A DNA stretch of 45,072 bases from an uncultured Lachnospiraceae bacterium (GTDB lineage Bacteria; Bacillota; Clostridia; Lachnospirales; Lachnospiraceae), in assembly GCA_905233905.1 (NCBI GenBank), contig CAJOFN010000005.1:1-45072 (forward strand), in the 5' to 3' direction. Under the pieces are notes generated by a model. It did no database searches. It had not been told where the DNA came from and worked only from the letters and a program-made list of their open reading frames with translations. The stretch's first letter is position 1. Each line of letters begins with the position of its first letter. Both the position numbers and the translations under genes were made by a program. This document shows, in pieces, positions 11,375 to 20,578 of the stretch.

Positions 11375-12078
11375 TATTCTTTCATAGCGGCGTTGCCGAC
11401 GGTGTTGATAGCTGATCTGAAGGCCGGAATCTGCAGTATTGCAACGGTAAGTGCGGCTTCGGTTCCGATATAGATTATGTTATATACGATCGAATACAGC
11501 CAAGCGTTGCTTAAAATACCACTTTCCGGTGCGTAGGATGCGAAAAAGATCACACCGGACAGAACAGCAAATATGTAGCGTCCTGTGACAGCTATCAGAT
11601 AGCCGGGCAGAACACTTGAATTTTTTGAAAAAATACCTGACAGTCCAAGAGCGCCGAATGCGAAAACGTAGTCGCAGAGCATCTGAGGCAGGCTCAAAAT
11701 ATATGGATCAAGTAAAAGCAGGAGTATGCCAAACGCCACACCGCAGGCAATTCCACCTGAAAGGCCGAACCAATAGCCGATCAACGCAATGATCAAAAGT
11801 GAAAAAGGCGTTATATGACCGCCCATGGGCATCCTCGGCATAGGGATCATTGTCGCGGCTGCAGCTAAAGCTATTGCCATGGCTGAGTACGCCAGTTGGT
11901 GGATGCTGATACGCGCAGTTTTGTTGGTAAGCCTTTTTGTGATGGCTGCAGCGACAAGCAGAATAGCAAACATTCCGATAACCAGCGCTACATAGCCCAC
12001 CGTCGTCAGATCGTAAACCACTCCTCCGTATCCATCGTCTGTCGGTATTGCAAAGATACTTAAGATATTTTTGAACAT
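11374..12078 (-). CDS. thiT: thiamine ECF transporter S component ThiT
   Basis: 234 residues, about six membrane helices. The thiamine-binding S component of an ECF importer; the shared energising module (EcfA, EcfA', EcfT) is encoded elsewhere. Seen: the MPMGGHITPFSLL loop, the DPYILSLPQMLCDYVFAF segment and the GRYI-SGVIFFASYAP segment that line the thiamine pocket in this family. There is a roughly 40-residue N-terminal extension with one extra hydrophobic helix compared with the common size of about 190 residues. Start chosen at 12078, because the upstream in-frame ATG (12096) overlaps the GAGGGGGG ribosome binding site. Controlled by the TPP riboswitch upstream. Confidence 0.92.
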   Translation of the reverse strand: MFKNILSIFAIPTDDGYGGVVYDLTTVGYVALVIGMFAILLVAAAITKRLTNKTARISIHQLAYSAMAIALAAAATMIPMPRMPMGGHITPFSLLIIALIGYWFGLSGGIACGVAFGILLLLLDPYILSLPQMLCDYVFAFGALGLSGIFSKNSSVLPGYLIAVTGRYIFAVLSGVIFFASYAPESGILSNAWLYSIVYNIIYIGTEAALTVAILQIPAFRSAINTVGNAAMKE

Positions 12079-12084
12079 AAAAAC

Positions 12085-12110
12085 ATCCCCCCTCATTTTA
12101 AGCCGGGGAT
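12085..12110 (-). promoter_or_regulatory. SD-sequestering hairpin of the thiT leader
   Basis: On the minus strand ATCCCC (12110-12105) is perfectly complementary to GGGGAT (12090-12085), which is the thiT Shine-Dalgarno region. Pairing would hide the ribosome binding site, consistent with translational control by the TPP aptamer just upstream. No U-rich terminator is present in this leader. Confidence 0.55.
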
Positions 12111-12134
12111 GCCATCAAGTCCTGACATACTATG

Positions 12135-12226
12135 AGCTTCCTTCCGCCGGTATTATCCGGTTCAAGTCATAAGGGTTGATGGCTCATTCTTATAATTGCC
12201 ATCTCTCAGCCGCTGCACCCCCAGCC
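12135..12226 (-). ncRNA. TPP riboswitch (THI element)
   Basis: Minus strand. The conserved core is complete: GGGGGTGC, GGCTGAGA, then after a variable P3 arm ACCCTTATGACTTGAACC, GGATAATACCGG and GGAAGGAAG. P1 can form from GGCT (12226-12223) and AGCT (12138-12135). It precedes thiT-thiN. Binding of thiamine diphosphate would favour exposure of the downstream sequence that masks the thiT ribosome site, shutting off thiamine uptake. Confidence 0.95.
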
Positions 12227-12247
12227 ATTATTATATTTACCGTATCT

Positions 12248-12275
12248 ATTGTATGAGTTTTGGCTTTTTTGTCAA
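12248..12275 (-). promoter_or_regulatory. promoter of the thiT-thiN unit
   Basis: Minus strand TTGACA (12275-12270), 16-base spacer, TACAAT (12253-12248). The start of transcription would fall about 15 bases before the riboswitch P1 stem. It is back to back with the promoter of the GH13 gene. Confidence 0.75.
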
Positions 12276-12291
12276 GAGCCTGCGATTTCCA

Positions 12292-12319
12292 TTGACAAGC
12301 TAATACAGGTTAATATACA
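12292..12319 (+). promoter_or_regulatory. promoter of the GH13 gene
   Basis: TTGACA at 12292-12297, 16-base spacer, TATACA at 12314-12319, about 43 bases before the start codon. Divergent from the thiT promoter; no repeat or cre-like operator was recognised between them. Confidence 0.7.
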
Positions 12320-12361
12320 GTAAAACAGGAATTATGAAAGGTATTGAAGGTGGGGTGAGCT

Positions 12362-14212
12362 ATGTACAATAACTGGCTGGACAGCATTTACAGTGATACA
12401 TCGGAAGCGTTTGTATCAGATAATACGCCTGACATTGGCGATATCATAGACGTTACTATACGAATGTATAAGGATGCTCCTGTTAAAAGAGTGTTGGTGC
12501 GTGCAGTGCCTAACGGAGCGGAAAACTATTACAAAGCAGCCATTACAAAGGAAGAGAAGGGGCTTGTCTATTATACGGCAAAGCTTCCCATAAATGAGTA
12601 CAGAGTGCAGTATCAGTTTGACATTGTGACTGACACTAACATATATTTCTATACCCAGATGGGAATCACAACATATATACCGGATCAGACTTATGATTTT
12701 ATCATACTGTCTGACTACAGGCAGCCGGACTGGGTAAAGGGAGCTGTCTTTTATCAGATCTTTCCGGAACGTTTCTGCAACGGCAATCCTAAAATCAACG
12801 TAAGGTCAGGGGAGTATGAATATCGCGGAAACAAGTCTATAGAAATGGAATCCTGGTATGACAGACCCCTTAGCTGGGAGGAAGGCCATTCTCTTGATTT
12901 TTTCGGGGGCGATTTGGAGGGCGTAACAAAAAAGCTGGATTATCTGGAGGAGCTGGGAGTTACCGCTTTATATCTGAATCCCATTTTTTCGGCGTATTCA
13001 AATCATAAATATGATTGTATAGATTACTTTCATGTAGATGAGCATTTTGGCGGAGACGAAGCTTTGGAAAGGCTTTGCAAAGAAGTACATAAAAGAGGCA
13101 TGAAGATAATTCTTGATATATCTATCAATCATACGGGAATTGAGAATATATGGGTAAAGAAAGGCAAACCGTTTTATTTTAAAAATGCTGATGGCAGTCT
13201 TAAAGGGTGGTTTGGTATTGATACATTGCCGATTCTTGATTACAGGAATGGAGAATTGAGAAGGCTTGTTTATAAGGATGAGGATTCGGCTCTGAAAAAA
13301 TGGCTGAAAGAACCTTACTGTATAGACGGATGGCGTTTTGATGTTGCGGATGTTTTTGCCAGAAATGACAGAGTTCAGCTTGCGGATGAGGTATGGCAAG
13401 AGGTATGTGATGCTATCAGAGAGGTAAACCCCGATGCTTTTATCATTGGTGAGGATTGGGGAGATTGCGCAAAGTTTCTTCAGGGTCACTTGTGGAATAC
13501 ACCCATGAATTACTTTGGCTTCGGACGTATTATCAGACACTTTGTGGGACTGTCGGATCTGTTTTTGGAAAGGCATGAAGAGTTTGCTGATGTGAAATAC
13601 AAGCTTACCGCAAAGGATGTGGCTGCAAGATATAACGAGCATTATGCGAAGATCCCCGGGGTTATAGCCGACTGCCAGATGAATCTGTTTGACAGCCATG
13701 ATATTGCCAGACTACATAACTATGATGAGATCAGCTTTGACAGGTGGAAGATCGCGGTAACCGCTCAACTGCTTTGGACAGGAATTCCCTGTATTTATTA
13801 TGGAGATGAAGTTGCCATAGACGGATATACCGATCATGATTCGGGCTTCAGATACCCTATGCCATGGGATCGGATCACAGATGAAGGAAAGCGGCATCTA
13901 AACACTATACATATCATGACCGGGCTACGCAAAAACTATGATGCATTTTCAAGAGGAGGAAGAAAAGTAATATACGACGATGGCTATATCATTGCTATTG
14001 CCAGGTTTTTTAAGGATGAAGTTTTTTTGGGAGTGTTGTCTATGGAGGAAGAGGACAAGGAAATCACACTTCCCTTGAAGCTTGTGGGAGCATCTGCACC
14101 TGAAGGTGAGAGAGATATGTTTGGCATAAGCATAAAGGGAAGAGCTGCGGAAAATGGTGACTATATATTGTCAGTTCCGGCTGAAGGATCGTTGTTGATG
14201 AAGTGTTTATAA
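12362..14212 (+). CDS. GH13 neopullulanase/cyclomaltodextrinase-type enzyme
   Basis: 616 residues, no signal peptide, so intracellular. An N-terminal beta domain of about 130 residues (CBM34-like) precedes the GH13 barrel, which starts at WVKGAVFYQIFPERF. Catalytic residues: nucleophile D327 in GWRFDVAD, acid/base E364 in IIGEDW, and D447 in FDSHD. This layout is that of neopullulanase, maltogenic amylase and cyclomaltodextrinase, which cleave imported maltodextrins, cyclodextrins or pullulan fragments. No maltodextrin transporter is adjacent. The ribosome binding region is GGTGGGGTGAG. Confidence 0.88.
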   Translation: MYNNWLDSIYSDTSEAFVSDNTPDIGDIIDVTIRMYKDAPVKRVLVRAVPNGAENYYKAAITKEEKGLVYYTAKLPINEYRVQYQFDIVTDTNIYFYTQMGITTYIPDQTYDFIILSDYRQPDWVKGAVFYQIFPERFCNGNPKINVRSGEYEYRGNKSIEMESWYDRPLSWEEGHSLDFFGGDLEGVTKKLDYLEELGVTALYLNPIFSAYSNHKYDCIDYFHVDEHFGGDEALERLCKEVHKRGMKIILDISINHTGIENIWVKKGKPFYFKNADGSLKGWFGIDTLPILDYRNGELRRLVYKDEDSALKKWLKEPYCIDGWRFDVADVFARNDRVQLADEVWQEVCDAIREVNPDAFIIGEDWGDCAKFLQGHLWNTPMNYFGFGRIIRHFVGLSDLFLERHEEFADVKYKLTAKDVAARYNEHYAKIPGVIADCQMNLFDSHDIARLHNYDEISFDRWKIAVTAQLLWTGIPCIYYGDEVAIDGYTDHDSGFRYPMPWDRITDEGKRHLNTIHIMTGLRKNYDAFSRGGRKVIYDDGYIIAIARFFKDEVFLGVLSMEEEDKEITLPLKLVGASAPEGERDMFGISIKGRAAENGDYILSVPAEGSLLMKCL

Positions 14213-14225
14213 TTTTTGCAGTTGG

Positions 14226-14254
14226 TTGAGCGCGTTTGAGGAATGTGCTATAAT
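14226..14254 (+). promoter_or_regulatory. promoter of the DUF308 gene, with leader hairpin
   Basis: TTGAGC at 14226-14231, 17-base spacer, TATAAT at 14249-14254, about 63 bases before the start codon. The leader contains a perfect 5-bp hairpin ACCGC-AGTAA-GCGGT at 14266-14280, too weak to act as a terminator by itself. Confidence 0.65.
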
Positions 14255-14317
14255 GGTGCGGATATACCGCAGTAAGCGGTTTGACCAAGGGAATTATAAT
14301 CAGAGGAGGTAACGACA

Positions 14318-14836
14318 ATGGCAGTTTTAAGTATTATCCTGGGAATTCTATTAGTGATCGGAGGGTTTTCGTGCATGTTCACGCCTGTACTGACATTCAT
14401 GAGTACCGGATTTTTCATTATCATTTTGTTTTTTGTATATGGATTGTTCGGTATTATAAGGGGCATCTCCGAAAAGCGCTATAACCTTGATTTTTTCTTT
14501 TCTATCCTGAGTCTGATCGCCGGCATAATAGGATTTGTTTTTCCCGGAGCAGCAGCGATGGAGAACAATATGATGCTGTTATTCATGGCGGCATTCTGGT
14601 TTATTGTAAAAGGAATCTTAGACATTATTCTCACACTCAATATCAATAAGGTGGTGCATAATACAGCAGCGACAGTCATAGGGGTTCTGCTGGGTATATT
14701 AAGTATCCTGCTGGGATTTTATTCCTTTGCACATCCTTTTGTTTTGGCGATCGCGCTTGGTTTCCTGATCGGATTGTATTTTGTAGAATCAGGCATTTCA
14801 ATGATCCTGTTTTCCACAATAAGATCAGGCGAATGA
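14318..14836 (+). CDS. DUF308/HdeD family membrane protein
   Basis: 172 residues, almost entirely hydrophobic, with about six transmembrane helices arranged as three helix pairs, each with small-residue LGILLVIGG-like turns (GILLVIGGF, GVLLGILSILLGF). This matches the DUF308/HdeD family; E. coli HdeD is linked to acid resistance at high cell density, but a molecular role is not established. AGAGGAGG lies 8 bases before the ATG. The next gene follows after 7 bp and may be cotranscribed. Confidence 0.75.
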   Translation: MAVLSIILGILLVIGGFSCMFTPVLTFMSTGFFIIILFFVYGLFGIIRGISEKRYNLDFFFSILSLIAGIIGFVFPGAAAMENNMMLLFMAAFWFIVKGILDIILTLNINKVVHNTAATVIGVLLGILSILLGFYSFAHPFVLAIALGFLIGLYFVESGISMILFSTIRSGE

Positions 14837-14843
14837 TGGGAAA

Positions 14844-15290
14844 ATGAGTGAATATAAGTTTTATAACTGGGAGAGTGCAGATGCAGCTCCCGTAAGCGAA
14901 GAATATAAAAGCATAAAGAATCCGCGTCAGTTATACGATATTTTATCACAGCTTTGGTGTGAACACACCTGCGCACCCCGACTGAGAGAAGGCTGGTCCA
15001 AGGATAATATTACCCTTGGGCAGTGTTCTATTACGGCTTTTTTAGCACAGGATATATTTGGCGGAAAAGTATATGGCGTTAAAAGACCGGCTGGAAATTA
15101 TCACTGCTACAATGTTGTTGGCGACTGTGAATTTGATCTGACGAGTGAACAATTCGGTGATGAGGTACTTGACTATTCTGATAACCTGGAACAGTTCAGG
15201 GAAGTTCATTTTGAAAAAAAGGAAAAGGAAGAGAGATATAATTATCTGAAGGATGCATTGAAAAAATATTTGAAAAATACAGGGGAATAA
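14844..15290 (+). CDS. YunG-like protein of unknown function
   Basis: 148 residues, soluble and acidic. The central block WCEHTCAPRLREGWS, LGQCSITAFLAQDIFGGKV and YHCYNVV resembles the Bacillus YunG family, in which conserved Trp, Cys, Gln-Cys and His residues suggest a Cys-His hydrolase-like fold (inference). The C-terminus is a lysine-rich helix. It sits 7 bp after the DUF308 gene and 5 bp before the GH32 gene, so it is probably translated from the same transcript. Function unknown. Confidence 0.6.
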   Translation: MSEYKFYNWESADAAPVSEEYKSIKNPRQLYDILSQLWCEHTCAPRLREGWSKDNITLGQCSITAFLAQDIFGGKVYGVKRPAGNYHCYNVVGDCEFDLTSEQFGDEVLDYSDNLEQFREVHFEKKEKEERYNYLKDALKKYLKNTGE

Positions 15291-15295
15291 GAAAA

Positions 15296-16783
15296 ATGCT
15301 GACACAGGCTTTAAGAGATGCCAGAAGATTTGAAGAGGAAAAGGAGAGAGAGATCACACCTGACCAACGTCCGAAGTATCACCTTTCTACAAGGGTAGGC
15401 TGGCTGAATGATCCGAATGGTTTTTGTTACTATCAGGGGAAATATCATCTGTTTTATCAGTATCATCCATATAATTCACACTGGGGTCCAATGCATTGGG
15501 GTCATGCGGTAAGCATGGATCTGATCCACTGGGAATATCTTCCCTGTGTAATGGCGCCGGATCAGCCGTATGACAGGGATGGATGCTATTCAGGAAGCTC
15601 GCTTACATTACCGGACGGAGGACATCTTCTGATGTATACCGGGGTAGTGAACGAGGAGACCGACGGAGTGATGAGAGGTGTTCAGACTCAGTGTCTGGCT
15701 ATAGGTGACGGCAGGGATTATGATAAGTATGAGAATAATCCTGTGCTTTCACTATCCGACATCCCTGAAGGCTCAAGCAAATATGACTTCAGAGATCCTA
15801 AGATGTGGCAGGGTAAGGACGGCAGATATTATGCGGTAGCTGTTACCAATAATTCATCGAAGGGCGGAGGACAGGTGCTGTTGTTTGTAAGTGAAGATGG
15901 ATTTAAGTGGGGTTATGAGACCACGATTGCCTCAAATGACGACAGGATAGGTCGCATGTGGGAGTGCCCGGATTTCTTTGAACTGGATGGCAAGGATGTT
16001 CTTATGTGCAGTGCAATGGATATGCTGCCCCAGGATTTAAAATACTACAATGGGAATGGTACATTTTATATTATCGGTGAATATGATCCCGACAGGGGAG
16101 TATTCAAGGAAGAAACGGATCATGCCGTAGATTACGGTATAGATTTTTACGCGCCGCAGACGATCTGTACGCCCGATGGCAGGCGCATTATGATCGCCTG
16201 GATGCAAAATTGGGATACCTGCAACCTTCATACACCGGATGTGCCGTGGTTTGGGCAGATGACCATACCAAGGGAGCTTTCCATAAAGGACGGTAGGCTT
16301 TATCAGAAACCAGTTCAGGAAATTGAACAGTTCAGAGAGGGGTACGTTTCCCACAAAGACGTAAGGTTTTCTGATGGTGAGATTTCTCTTCCCGGGGTAA
16401 AGGGCAGATGTGTGGATATGACACTTACCATAAAGCCTGCGGAAGATAAAGTATATCAGAAATTTGCGCTTCGTTTTGCAGAAAATGCCAAATATCATAC
16501 CGCGGTCAGCTTCAGACCCCATGAGGGAATACTAAAGATAGACCGTAAATTTTCAGGTTCAAGGCGTGCTATCATCCATCAGAGAAGGGCGGCTGTTGGC
16601 TGCAAGGATGGGTGTATAAGGATGCGCCTGCTTTTAGACAGATTTTCAGCGGAAATCTTTGTTGGTGAAGGTGAAAAGGTGATGACCACGACTATAACTA
16701 CTGAGATGTCAGCAGACGACATAACATTTTTTGTTGACGGCAGCGCTTATATTTCAGTAGAAAAGTATGATCTTGTTATGTGA
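15296..16783 (+). CDS. GH32 sucrose-6-phosphate hydrolase / fructosidase
   Basis: 495 residues, intracellular (no signal peptide). A five-bladed propeller with the catalytic triad motifs: nucleophile Asp in WLNDPNG (about residue 38), FRDPKMW (transition-state Asp) and acid/base Glu in WECPDFF, then a C-terminal beta-sandwich. It hydrolyses sucrose, sucrose-6-phosphate or short fructans. The neighbours give no transporter that would decide between phosphorylated and free sugar. Its stop codon at 16781-16783 abuts the stop of the convergent EAL gene with no spacer and no visible terminator. Confidence 0.9.
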   Translation: MLTQALRDARRFEEEKEREITPDQRPKYHLSTRVGWLNDPNGFCYYQGKYHLFYQYHPYNSHWGPMHWGHAVSMDLIHWEYLPCVMAPDQPYDRDGCYSGSSLTLPDGGHLLMYTGVVNEETDGVMRGVQTQCLAIGDGRDYDKYENNPVLSLSDIPEGSSKYDFRDPKMWQGKDGRYYAVAVTNNSSKGGGQVLLFVSEDGFKWGYETTIASNDDRIGRMWECPDFFELDGKDVLMCSAMDMLPQDLKYYNGNGTFYIIGEYDPDRGVFKEETDHAVDYGIDFYAPQTICTPDGRRIMIAWMQNWDTCNLHTPDVPWFGQMTIPRELSIKDGRLYQKPVQEIEQFREGYVSHKDVRFSDGEISLPGVKGRCVDMTLTIKPAEDKVYQKFALRFAENAKYHTAVSFRPHEGILKIDRKFSGSRRAIIHQRRAAVGCKDGCIRMRLLLDRFSAEIFVGEGEKVMTTTITTEMSADDITFFVDGSAYISVEKYDLVM

Positions 16784-18436
16784 TCACCCTTTAGCCATTT
16801 CCTCAAACTCACTTACCGGAACCGGTCTTGCAAAATAAAAGCCCTGGAACATGCGACACCCCATAGATACCAGCATATCAACCTGTTCCTTTGTCTCTAC
16901 GCCCTCGGTGATAGTCTCCATGCCCAACTGGGCAGCCATTTTGACAATGGACTGCAAGACCTTCCGGCTGCGTTCGTCTCGGTCTGTCTCCCTGAGGAAG
17001 CTCATATCTATCTTAAGCACATCGGCCTCAATGCTCTTAAGCATTGAAAGAGAGCTGTAGCCCGTGCCGAAGTCGTCAATCTCGACTATAAAGCCGGCGT
17101 TGCGAAGCTCATGCACTCTGAGAATTTGTTTTTCTGCATCTGACATTATTGCGGTTTCAGTGATCTCAAGCTTAAGTTTGCTGCGGTCTATCTGGTATTT
17201 CTCAACCAAAGAAGTAATTGCATCAACCACATCTATATAGTAAAAATCCAAAGCGGAAATATTTACCGAAAGATACAGATGGGACAATGGGGTGTTTTCC
17301 CATTCTTTTAGCTTTTTGGCAGCGAGCTCCCAGACGCGCCGGTCAAGCCTGGCTATAAGTCCTGCCTTCTCAAGAACAGGGATGAAACGTATAGGTGGAA
17401 CGATCTCTCCGTTTGGACGTACCCATCTTGCAAGTGCTTCTCCTCCAAGTATTTTACCGTCTTTGTCCACTTGAGCCTGTATAAAGATGCAGTATTCATC
17501 ATTGGCAAGATTTCTCTCAAAGCCGCTGGTTATCTTTTGCTGATAGCGTAGCTCTTCAAGCATTGTCTCGTCAAAGTGAGAAATCTGCGAGGCGTGTTCT
17601 GTGCGGTTTCGTACCAGTGCCATAACAGCCCTGTCAAACATTACGGATATCGGAAGACGGCGGTCCTTTACTTCAAATACCCCAACTGTAAAGTTCATCC
17701 TGAAAGCGCTGTCATCTAACAGAAGATCTATGCTTTCGATCACATCTAAAAGCCGGGAATTGTCAAATTGAGAGGATAGCATACAGGTAGCAAACTGATC
17801 AGCCTGAAGCCTTGCAACTATTGAATCATCGGGAGCAAAGCTTTGCAGCTGACGGGAAATCTCTATCAGAATATCATTTGCCCTTTCCCTTCCGAAAAGG
17901 CTGTTGACCATATTAAACTGGGCTATATCACCTGCCATGATACAGCAGGCTTCGTCAGGATGGAGATCAAGGAACTCACGGGTCTTTTGATGAAAACCGT
18001 CCCAATTATAAATACCCGTCAGAGGATCAATAAGGGTTGCCGGCTCAAATGCTTCGCTTCTTCGGTCATTAACATGATTGATCTCATCTTCAGTTGCTTT
18101 ATGAACAGTAATAAACTCAATAACGCAGGATAATACGGTTCCGTCATCCTGCGCGAGTTTGACCGGATTGGACAGGATATGGAATACCTGGTTTTCAAAG
18201 TATTCTTCCTTTTCCCGACGGGCGCCTGACACGCAGGCTTTGTAGCTGCTGCAGTTCTTGCATCGCTGGCTGGATTCCCAGACATTATAGCATCCGTTGG
18301 CAATGCTGAGCTGACCGTCCTTTATGGTTATCTCACGACATTCCAAGGGGTCTACAAGCCTGACCACATCATAGAGATCGCCTGTCATCTTCAAGAATTG
18401 TTCCATTTCCTTTACGTTGTATTCAGAGTAGTCCAT
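16784..18436 (-). CDS. EAL phosphodiesterase with degenerate GGDEF domain
   Basis: 550 residues. N-terminal sensor-like region (residues 1-130) with clustered cysteines around CYNVWESSQRCKNC and a further Cys seven residues later, possibly a metal or redox site. A GGDEF-type domain follows (LIDPLTGIYNWDGF) but the signature site reads LQADQF, so cyclase activity is not expected. The EAL domain appears active: EALARW, SVNIS, LEITE, DDFGTGYSSL, KIDMSFL and TEGVET are present. It should degrade cyclic di-GMP in the cytosol. Start placed at 18436 after TAAGGA; an upstream ATG at 18469 lacks a site. Confidence 0.88.
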   Translation of the reverse strand: MDYSEYNVKEMEQFLKMTGDLYDVVRLVDPLECREITIKDGQLSIANGCYNVWESSQRCKNCSSYKACVSGARREKEEYFENQVFHILSNPVKLAQDDGTVLSCVIEFITVHKATEDEINHVNDRRSEAFEPATLIDPLTGIYNWDGFHQKTREFLDLHPDEACCIMAGDIAQFNMVNSLFGRERANDILIEISRQLQSFAPDDSIVARLQADQFATCMLSSQFDNSRLLDVIESIDLLLDDSAFRMNFTVGVFEVKDRRLPISVMFDRAVMALVRNRTEHASQISHFDETMLEELRYQQKITSGFERNLANDEYCIFIQAQVDKDGKILGGEALARWVRPNGEIVPPIRFIPVLEKAGLIARLDRRVWELAAKKLKEWENTPLSHLYLSVNISALDFYYIDVVDAITSLVEKYQIDRSKLKLEITETAIMSDAEKQILRVHELRNAGFIVEIDDFGTGYSSLSMLKSIEADVLKIDMSFLRETDRDERSRKVLQSIVKMAAQLGMETITEGVETKEQVDMLVSMGCRMFQGFYFARPVPVSEFEEMAKG

Positions 18437-18479
18437 ATTACATTCCTTACTATCATAAGTATCTCGCAATTATATGCTT

Positions 18480-18508
18480 ATTATGGTAGAATAATGGTGA
18501 TTTGTCAA
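18480..18508 (-). promoter_or_regulatory. promoter of the EAL gene
   Basis: Minus strand TTGACA (18508-18503), 17-base spacer, CATAAT (18485-18480), about 44 bases before the start codon at 18436. The remaining intergenic stretch to 18603 holds no further clear promoter for the divergent dehydrogenase gene. Confidence 0.7.
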
Positions 18509-18603
18509 TTCATACATATTTAGTATGCTAACGGTAAAGTTAGGTTAGACCATCATGTGGATAAGGTATTGTCGGGATAATGTCATTATGAAAGGATTAT
18601 GAT

Positions 18604-19779
18604 ATGGAAGATTTTAGATTTTACGCACCTACAGAGATTATCTTTGGAAAGGATGCAGAGGACAAGCTCGGAGAGACCGCTCGGAAATATGGGAAAAGGG
18701 CATTGATCGTTTTTGGGAAAAACAGCGTCATCAAAAGTGGATTGCTGGATAGTGTGCACAATTCCCTTAAAGCCTCAGGTGTGGAGTACAGGGATTTTGG
18801 CGGGGCAAAACCAAATCCAACATTGGTGCATGCAGTTGAAGGAGTAAAAGAAGCGATTGATTTTTCTGCGGATATGATCATCGGAGCAGGAGGCGGAAGC
18901 GCGATAGATACTGCCAAGGCAATAGCTCATGGAGCGGCAAATTCACAAGAGAGCCTATGGGATATATGGACTAAAAAGGTTCCTCTCAACAGATCACTTC
19001 CGGTGGGTGCGGTACTTACTATTGCTGCCGCAGGCAGCGAGATGAGTGATTCAGCCGTTCTTACAAATGAAGAGCTTGGTAAGAAATCCGGCTTGAATAC
19101 AGATTTTAACAGGTGCAGCTTTGCTATAGTAAACCCTTTGCGTGGAGCAACGCTTCCAGTACATCAGATTGCTGCAGGTATAACGGATATAATGATGCAT
19201 ACGATGGAAAGATATTTTATCCCGGATGTGACTGCGGAAATGACAGATGAGATAGCAGAGGGGCTTTTGCGTACAGTAATAAGAAACGGTGCCAGAATTG
19301 TTAAAGATCCTTCGGATTATGACGCGATGGCAGAGGTGTTTTGGGCGTCAAGCCTTTCTCATAACAATCTGACTGAATGTGGCAGGGGAAAGGATTTTTC
19401 GGTTCACAAGCTGGGGCATGCGCTTTCCGCAAAATATGATACAACACATGGAGATTCACTGTCTGCCGTTTGGGGCGCATGGGCAAAGGAGCTGTATGAG
19501 GATGCGGTTGGCAGGTTTTCAAAATATGCCCGTAAGGTATGGGCAGTCAATGAAAGCGACGATAAAAAAGCTGCACTGGAGGGAATTGATCATACAATAG
19601 ATTTCTTCCGCTCAATAGGCATGCCGGTTAGTCTGGCAGATCTGGATATTAATCCTGATGATAATGAGATCAAAGCGTTGTCTATGGATGCGACAATGCA
19701 GGATACTTTGAAGCTGTCGAGGATACGCCCCCTAAATGCGGCTTCGGTAGAAAAAATATATAAGGCTGCTGTTAGATAA
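18604..19779 (+). CDS. iron-containing alcohol dehydrogenase (BDH/YqhD type)
   Basis: 391 residues of the group III iron alcohol dehydrogenase family. The nucleotide-binding GAGGGSAIDTAK is near residue 97. Metal ligands are visible as the Asp and His of GITDIMMHTMERY and the two His of HKLGHALSAKYDTTHG. The opening FRFYAPTEIIFGKD and the overall length fit butanol dehydrogenase/YqhD relatives, which use NAD(P)H to reduce aldehydes. Likely role: aldehyde detoxification or fermentation. A weak AAGGATTATG site precedes the ATG. The AlkD-like gene follows after 14 bp. Confidence 0.88.
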   Translation: MEDFRFYAPTEIIFGKDAEDKLGETARKYGKRALIVFGKNSVIKSGLLDSVHNSLKASGVEYRDFGGAKPNPTLVHAVEGVKEAIDFSADMIIGAGGGSAIDTAKAIAHGAANSQESLWDIWTKKVPLNRSLPVGAVLTIAAAGSEMSDSAVLTNEELGKKSGLNTDFNRCSFAIVNPLRGATLPVHQIAAGITDIMMHTMERYFIPDVTAEMTDEIAEGLLRTVIRNGARIVKDPSDYDAMAEVFWASSLSHNNLTECGRGKDFSVHKLGHALSAKYDTTHGDSLSAVWGAWAKELYEDAVGRFSKYARKVWAVNESDDKKAALEGIDHTIDFFRSIGMPVSLADLDINPDDNEIKALSMDATMQDTLKLSRIRPLNAASVEKIYKAAVR

Positions 19780-19793
19780 GGTGTTGAAAGCTT

Positions 19794-20501
19794 ATGATAA
19801 TAGATGAAATAAGAGCAGAATTATTTGAGAATCAGGACACAAAATATCGTGATTTTCAAAGCAAATTGATTCCAAATGTTGATACGGACAGCGTAATAGG
19901 GGTCAGGACACCGATATTACGCAAAATGGCAAAGAAACTGTCCAAACAGGAAAATATTGGGGAATTTCTGAAGGCTGTCCCACATACATATTTTGATGAA
20001 AACCAGCTTCATGCATTTATTGTTTCGGAGATAAAAGATTTTTCGCATTGCATGGAAGAAACGGAAAAATTTCTTCCATATGTTGATAACTGGGCGACCT
20101 GTGACCAGATGTCCCCTAAAGTATTTAAGAAACATAAGACCGAATTGAGTCAAAAAATAAAAATGTGGATCAACGCGAAAGAAACTTATACCGTCAGATT
20201 TGCGATAGGGATGCTGATGGAGCATTTTCTGGATGAAGATTATGATCCGGATTATCCAAAGTTAGTGGCAGCAGTCCGTTCTGAGGAATATTACATTAAC
20301 ATGATGATTGCGTGGTATTTTGCCACGGCTCTGGCGAAACAGTATGATTCAATATTGCCATATATAGAAAATTACTGTCTTGATACATGGACGCACAATA
20401 AAACGATACAGAAAGCAGTGGAGAGTTATCGTATCACAGACGGGCAGAAGGAGTATCTTAAGTCATTTAAGGTGAAAAACAAAAGGAAAAACATAAAATG
20501 A
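19794..20501 (+). CDS. AlkD-like DNA alkylation repair protein
   Basis: 235 residues, all-helical HEAT-like repeats. Members of the AlkD family excise positively charged alkylated bases such as 3- and 7-methylpurines without flipping the base. The functional positions are present: Trp and Asp in VDNWATCDQ (about residue 102) and Trp in MIAWYFATAL (about 170). The lysine-rich C-terminal tail suits DNA binding. It follows the dehydrogenase gene closely. Confidence 0.85.
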   Translation: MIIDEIRAELFENQDTKYRDFQSKLIPNVDTDSVIGVRTPILRKMAKKLSKQENIGEFLKAVPHTYFDENQLHAFIVSEIKDFSHCMEETEKFLPYVDNWATCDQMSPKVFKKHKTELSQKIKMWINAKETYTVRFAIGMLMEHFLDEDYDPDYPKLVAAVRSEEYYINMMIAWYFATALAKQYDSILPYIENYCLDTWTHNKTIQKAVESYRITDGQKEYLKSFKVKNKRKNIK

Positions 20502-20578
20502 CTGGATTTTCTATGCTTATTATCATAAAATAGGTTTTATAAACAGCATTAATAAAGGTGGTTGGGGAGTGTGACTAT

